Shown one piece after another: positions 5,751-7,332 of a DNA stretch of 7,332 bases; within the stretch, counting starts at the first letter, position 1; each line of letters starts with the position of its first letter. The notes beneath the pieces are model-generated. The model saw nothing but the letters and a program-made list of their open reading frames with translations, did not search any database and was not told where the DNA came from. Origin of the DNA: Candidatus Bathyarchaeota archaeon (lineage in GTDB: Archaea; Thermoproteota; Bathyarchaeia; TCS64); contig CALGBN010000188.1 of the NCBI GenBank assembly GCA_937877765.1, positions 1 through 7,332 on the forward strand. Reading direction: 5' to 3'. The position numbers and the translations under genes are program-made.

Positions 5751-6406
5751 TGGAGATTGCTAGCCTTAGCCTAGCCTTTAGCGCAGGACTATTAGCAGTA
5801 CTTGCTCCATGCGCTTTACCTATGCTGCCAAGCTTTGTATCCTTCTTCATGAACACAGAGGAAAAGAAAAAAAGCCTTGCCTCAGCGTTAGGTTTTGGTG
5901 TGACTACGGTTGCCGGTTTCTTGACAATATTTTTAGCGATTGGTATATTGCCTAGTTTCGCTGTGAACGTGGTAGCGAGTAAGATCAGCTTGGTTTCACC
6001 GTTTATTGGGGTGATCTTGGTTATTCTTGGTCTTGGGCATCTGTTTACTGATATTTTCTATAATCTGCCTGTATTGAGGACGGCTGTGCCAGAGGGAAGA
6101 GGATTCAAAGCCTTCTACCTGTATGGACTGGGTTATGGGGCGGCTTCAATGGCTTGCAGCTTCCCGGTTTTCGTTTTACTGGTGCTTCAATCAGCTACAG
6201 CAGGAGGATTTCTTTCGATAATTTTTATGTTTCTTGCTTATGGACTGGGCGCTGCGGCGGTGCTTGTACCATTGACGCTTGCCTTGACGTTTAGCAGGGA
6301 GATTATCTATCAGCACTTGATGGCTGTCTTGCCTCATATGAAGAAGATCAACGCTGCGATACTGATTCTCGCAGGCGCTTACATGATCTACTATGGGTTA
6401 GCCTAA
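5750..6406 (+). CDS. ccdA: CcdA/DsbD-type transmembrane thiol-disulfide carrier
   Basis: 218 residues, nearly all hydrophobic, with about six membrane segments (roughly 5-32, 43-68, 77-103, 120-147, 153-180 and 197-217). The two essential cysteines of the family are C21 in APCALPMLP (segment 1) and C136 in SMACSFP (segment 4). They form the disulfide pair that carries electrons from cytoplasmic thioredoxin to an external thioredoxin-like partner. The length is normal for CcdA, the stand-alone core of DsbD. Segments 1-3 and 4-6 look like an inverted duplication, each with its cysteine early on. The start overlaps the stop of the thioredoxin-like gene, which is its probable partner. The gene symbol reflects the family rather than a proven role in cytochrome c assembly. 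Confidence 0.93.
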   Translation: MEIASLSLAFSAGLLAVLAPCALPMLPSFVSFFMNTEEKKKSLASALGFGVTTVAGFLTIFLAIGILPSFAVNVVASKISLVSPFIGVILVILGLGHLFTDIFYNLPVLRTAVPEGRGFKAFYLYGLGYGAASMACSFPVFVLLVLQSATAGGFLSIIFMFLAYGLGAAAVLVPLTLALTFSREIIYQHLMAVLPHMKKINAAILILAGAYMIYYGLA

Positions 6407-6409
6407 AGG

Positions 6410-6415
6410 TTATAG
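6410..6415 (+). promoter_or_regulatory. TATA box before the GH4 gene
   Basis: TTATAG is centred 26 bases before the ATG at 6438, exactly the archaeal leaderless spacing. It begins 4 bases after the ccdA stop. No ribosome site precedes the ATG. The TTTTATC at 6420-6426 may instead help end the upstream transcript. Confidence 0.55.
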
Positions 6416-6437
6416 CGACTTTTATCAACCATTACTC

Positions 6438-7262
6438 ATGGTTAAGATAGTTCTCGTGGGAGCCGGAAGCAGCGTATTCGGGTACAATAGTGTTCTCGAC
6501 GCGGTGAATATTCCGGCTCTTCATGGCTCCGAGTTGATGCTTCATGACATAGATGAGCAGCGCCTCAAGACAATGACTGGGCTGGCTGAGAGGATGAACC
6601 GTGAAGCAGAAGCAGACCTGATGATCAATCATGCTATCAACCAGGAGGAAGCTCTAGAAGACGCTGACTATGTTTTGATGTCCATCGAGGTTGACAGGAT
6701 GAACCGGTGGAGACTGGACTGGGAGATACCCTATAACCATGGCATTAAACAGGTTATCGGGGAAAACGGTGGACCCGGAGGACTATTTCACACTTGGAGA
6801 AACATACCCCCCGTACTGGACATCGCGTATACCATGGAGGAGGTATGTCCAGACGCTTGGCTACTCAATTATACGAATCCTGTACCCCGCCTCTGTATGG
6901 CGATAAACCGATATACGGACATCAAAACCGTGGGGCTCTGTCATGAGGTGGAACATCAGCTACAACGATTAGCGCCCATGATGGGGGTACCCACAGCCAT
7001 CATAGATGCTGTCTCCTGTGGACTAAACCATTTCAGTTGGTACAAAGAGCTACGGTTGAAGGATGGAACAGACGCATACCCGATGCTGGATGAAGCACTA
7101 AAGAAAGCGAAAGGTTTCCAGCCCCTCTGCAGAGCCATGTACAGACAGTTTGGGCTCTACCCTTCAACCGATGACAACCACCTAGGAGAATACCTCGCAT
7201 ATTCATGGGAGGTAACCCCAGAAAAAGCACGTGGATTAAACTGGATAAACCGCTGCGATGAC
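6438..7262 (+). CDS. Glycoside hydrolase family 4 (alpha-galactosidase-like), 3' end missing
   Basis: 275 residues are visible before the adapter. GH4 enzymes run about 430-480, so the last 40 percent is missing. There is no stop, and the open frame past 7262 is adapter. GH4 enzymes cleave glycosides by an unusual NAD+- and Mn2+-dependent oxidation-elimination route. The N terminus is a Rossmann NAD site (KIVLVGAGSSVFG, 3-15), followed by D37 and D39 of MLHDID, which probably contact the adenine ribose. NYTNPVPRL (144-151) is the conserved substrate-binding asparagine loop. C168 in GLCHE and H198 in GLNHFSWY match the two metal ligands of the family. GENGGPGG (108-115) and YPSTDDNHLGEY (241-252) fit the alpha-galactosidase/alpha-glucosidase/alpha-glucuronidase side rather than phospho-beta-glucosidases. 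The exact sugar cannot be fixed. There is no signal peptide, so it is cytoplasmic. It has its own TATA box, 31 bases after ccdA. Confidence 0.9.
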
Positions 7263-7332
7263 CTGTCTCTTATACACATCTCCGAGCCCACGAGACCTCT
7301 CTACATCTCGTATGCCGTCTTCTGCTTGAAAA
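7263..7332 (+). other. Nextera read-2 end, i7 index, P7 adapter and poly-A read-through (artefact)
   Basis: Bases 7263-7281 are the Tn5 mosaic end CTGTCTCTTATACACATCT, 7282-7296 are the Nextera read-2 adapter, 7297-7304 are an 8-base index (CTCTCTAC), and 7305-7328 are P7. The final AAAA is typical of Illumina reads running past the end of the fragment. The index matches a standard i7 sequence from memory (N707). None of it is genomic. Confidence 0.99.

Noticed and set aside
1..7332. CRISPR array, tRNA, rRNA, riboswitch or insertion sequence
   Set aside because: Scanned by eye on both strands; no regularly spaced repeats, cloverleaf, rRNA core or transposase motif was found.

Overview
This window is a complete assembled contig, not a clean piece of genome. 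Bases 1-70 are the Illumina P5 adapter, an 8-base index and the Nextera read-1/transposon end. Bases 7263-7332 are the Nextera read-2 end, a second index, P7 and a short poly-A read-through. Only 71-7262 is biological DNA, and it appears to join two unrelated sources near 1571-1590.

Left part (71 to about 1583): A/T-rich DNA with one minus-strand gene for a radical SAM/SPASM protein. Its 5' end is cut off at the join. Its 3' flank (71-194) has a perfect 11-bp inverted repeat and three copies of TTTTRCGCTT. The source looks like a low-GC microbe, perhaps a candidate-phylum bacterium, but I cannot place it.

Right part (about 1574 to 7262): DNA of more balanced composition with seven plus-strand genes. 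In order they are a UPF0597/L-cysteine desulfidase-type protein (5' end cut at the join), an NAD(P)H-dependent FMN reductase-like flavoprotein with a four-cysteine cluster, a small PH/GRAM-like unknown protein, an M55 (DppA-type) D-aminopeptidase, a zinc-less MsrB, a membrane-anchored TlpA/ResA-type thioredoxin overlapping a CcdA-type membrane protein, and a GH4 glycosidase cut off by the right adapter. Most of these genes have an A/T-rich box centred 23-30 bases before the ATG and no Shine-Dalgarno sequence. This is the pattern of leaderless archaeal transcripts, so I infer an archaeon of moderate GC. The phylum cannot be fixed from the sequence alone.

Functionally, the right part mixes amino-acid and peptide catabolism (cysteine desulfidase-like, M55), thiol redox and repair (flavoprotein, MsrB, thioredoxin + CcdA) and carbohydrate hydrolysis (GH4). 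The thioredoxin/CcdA pair is a clear two-gene operon for moving reducing equivalents across the membrane. No mobile element, CRISPR array, tRNA or rRNA was seen.

The most unusual intrinsic signal is a mosaic of third-codon-position composition in the right part. Blocks of roughly 100-350 bases alternate between G/T-ending and A/C-ending codons within single genes. I did not find a convincing new multi-gene system. The strongest findings are the artefact structure of the contig and this codon mosaic.
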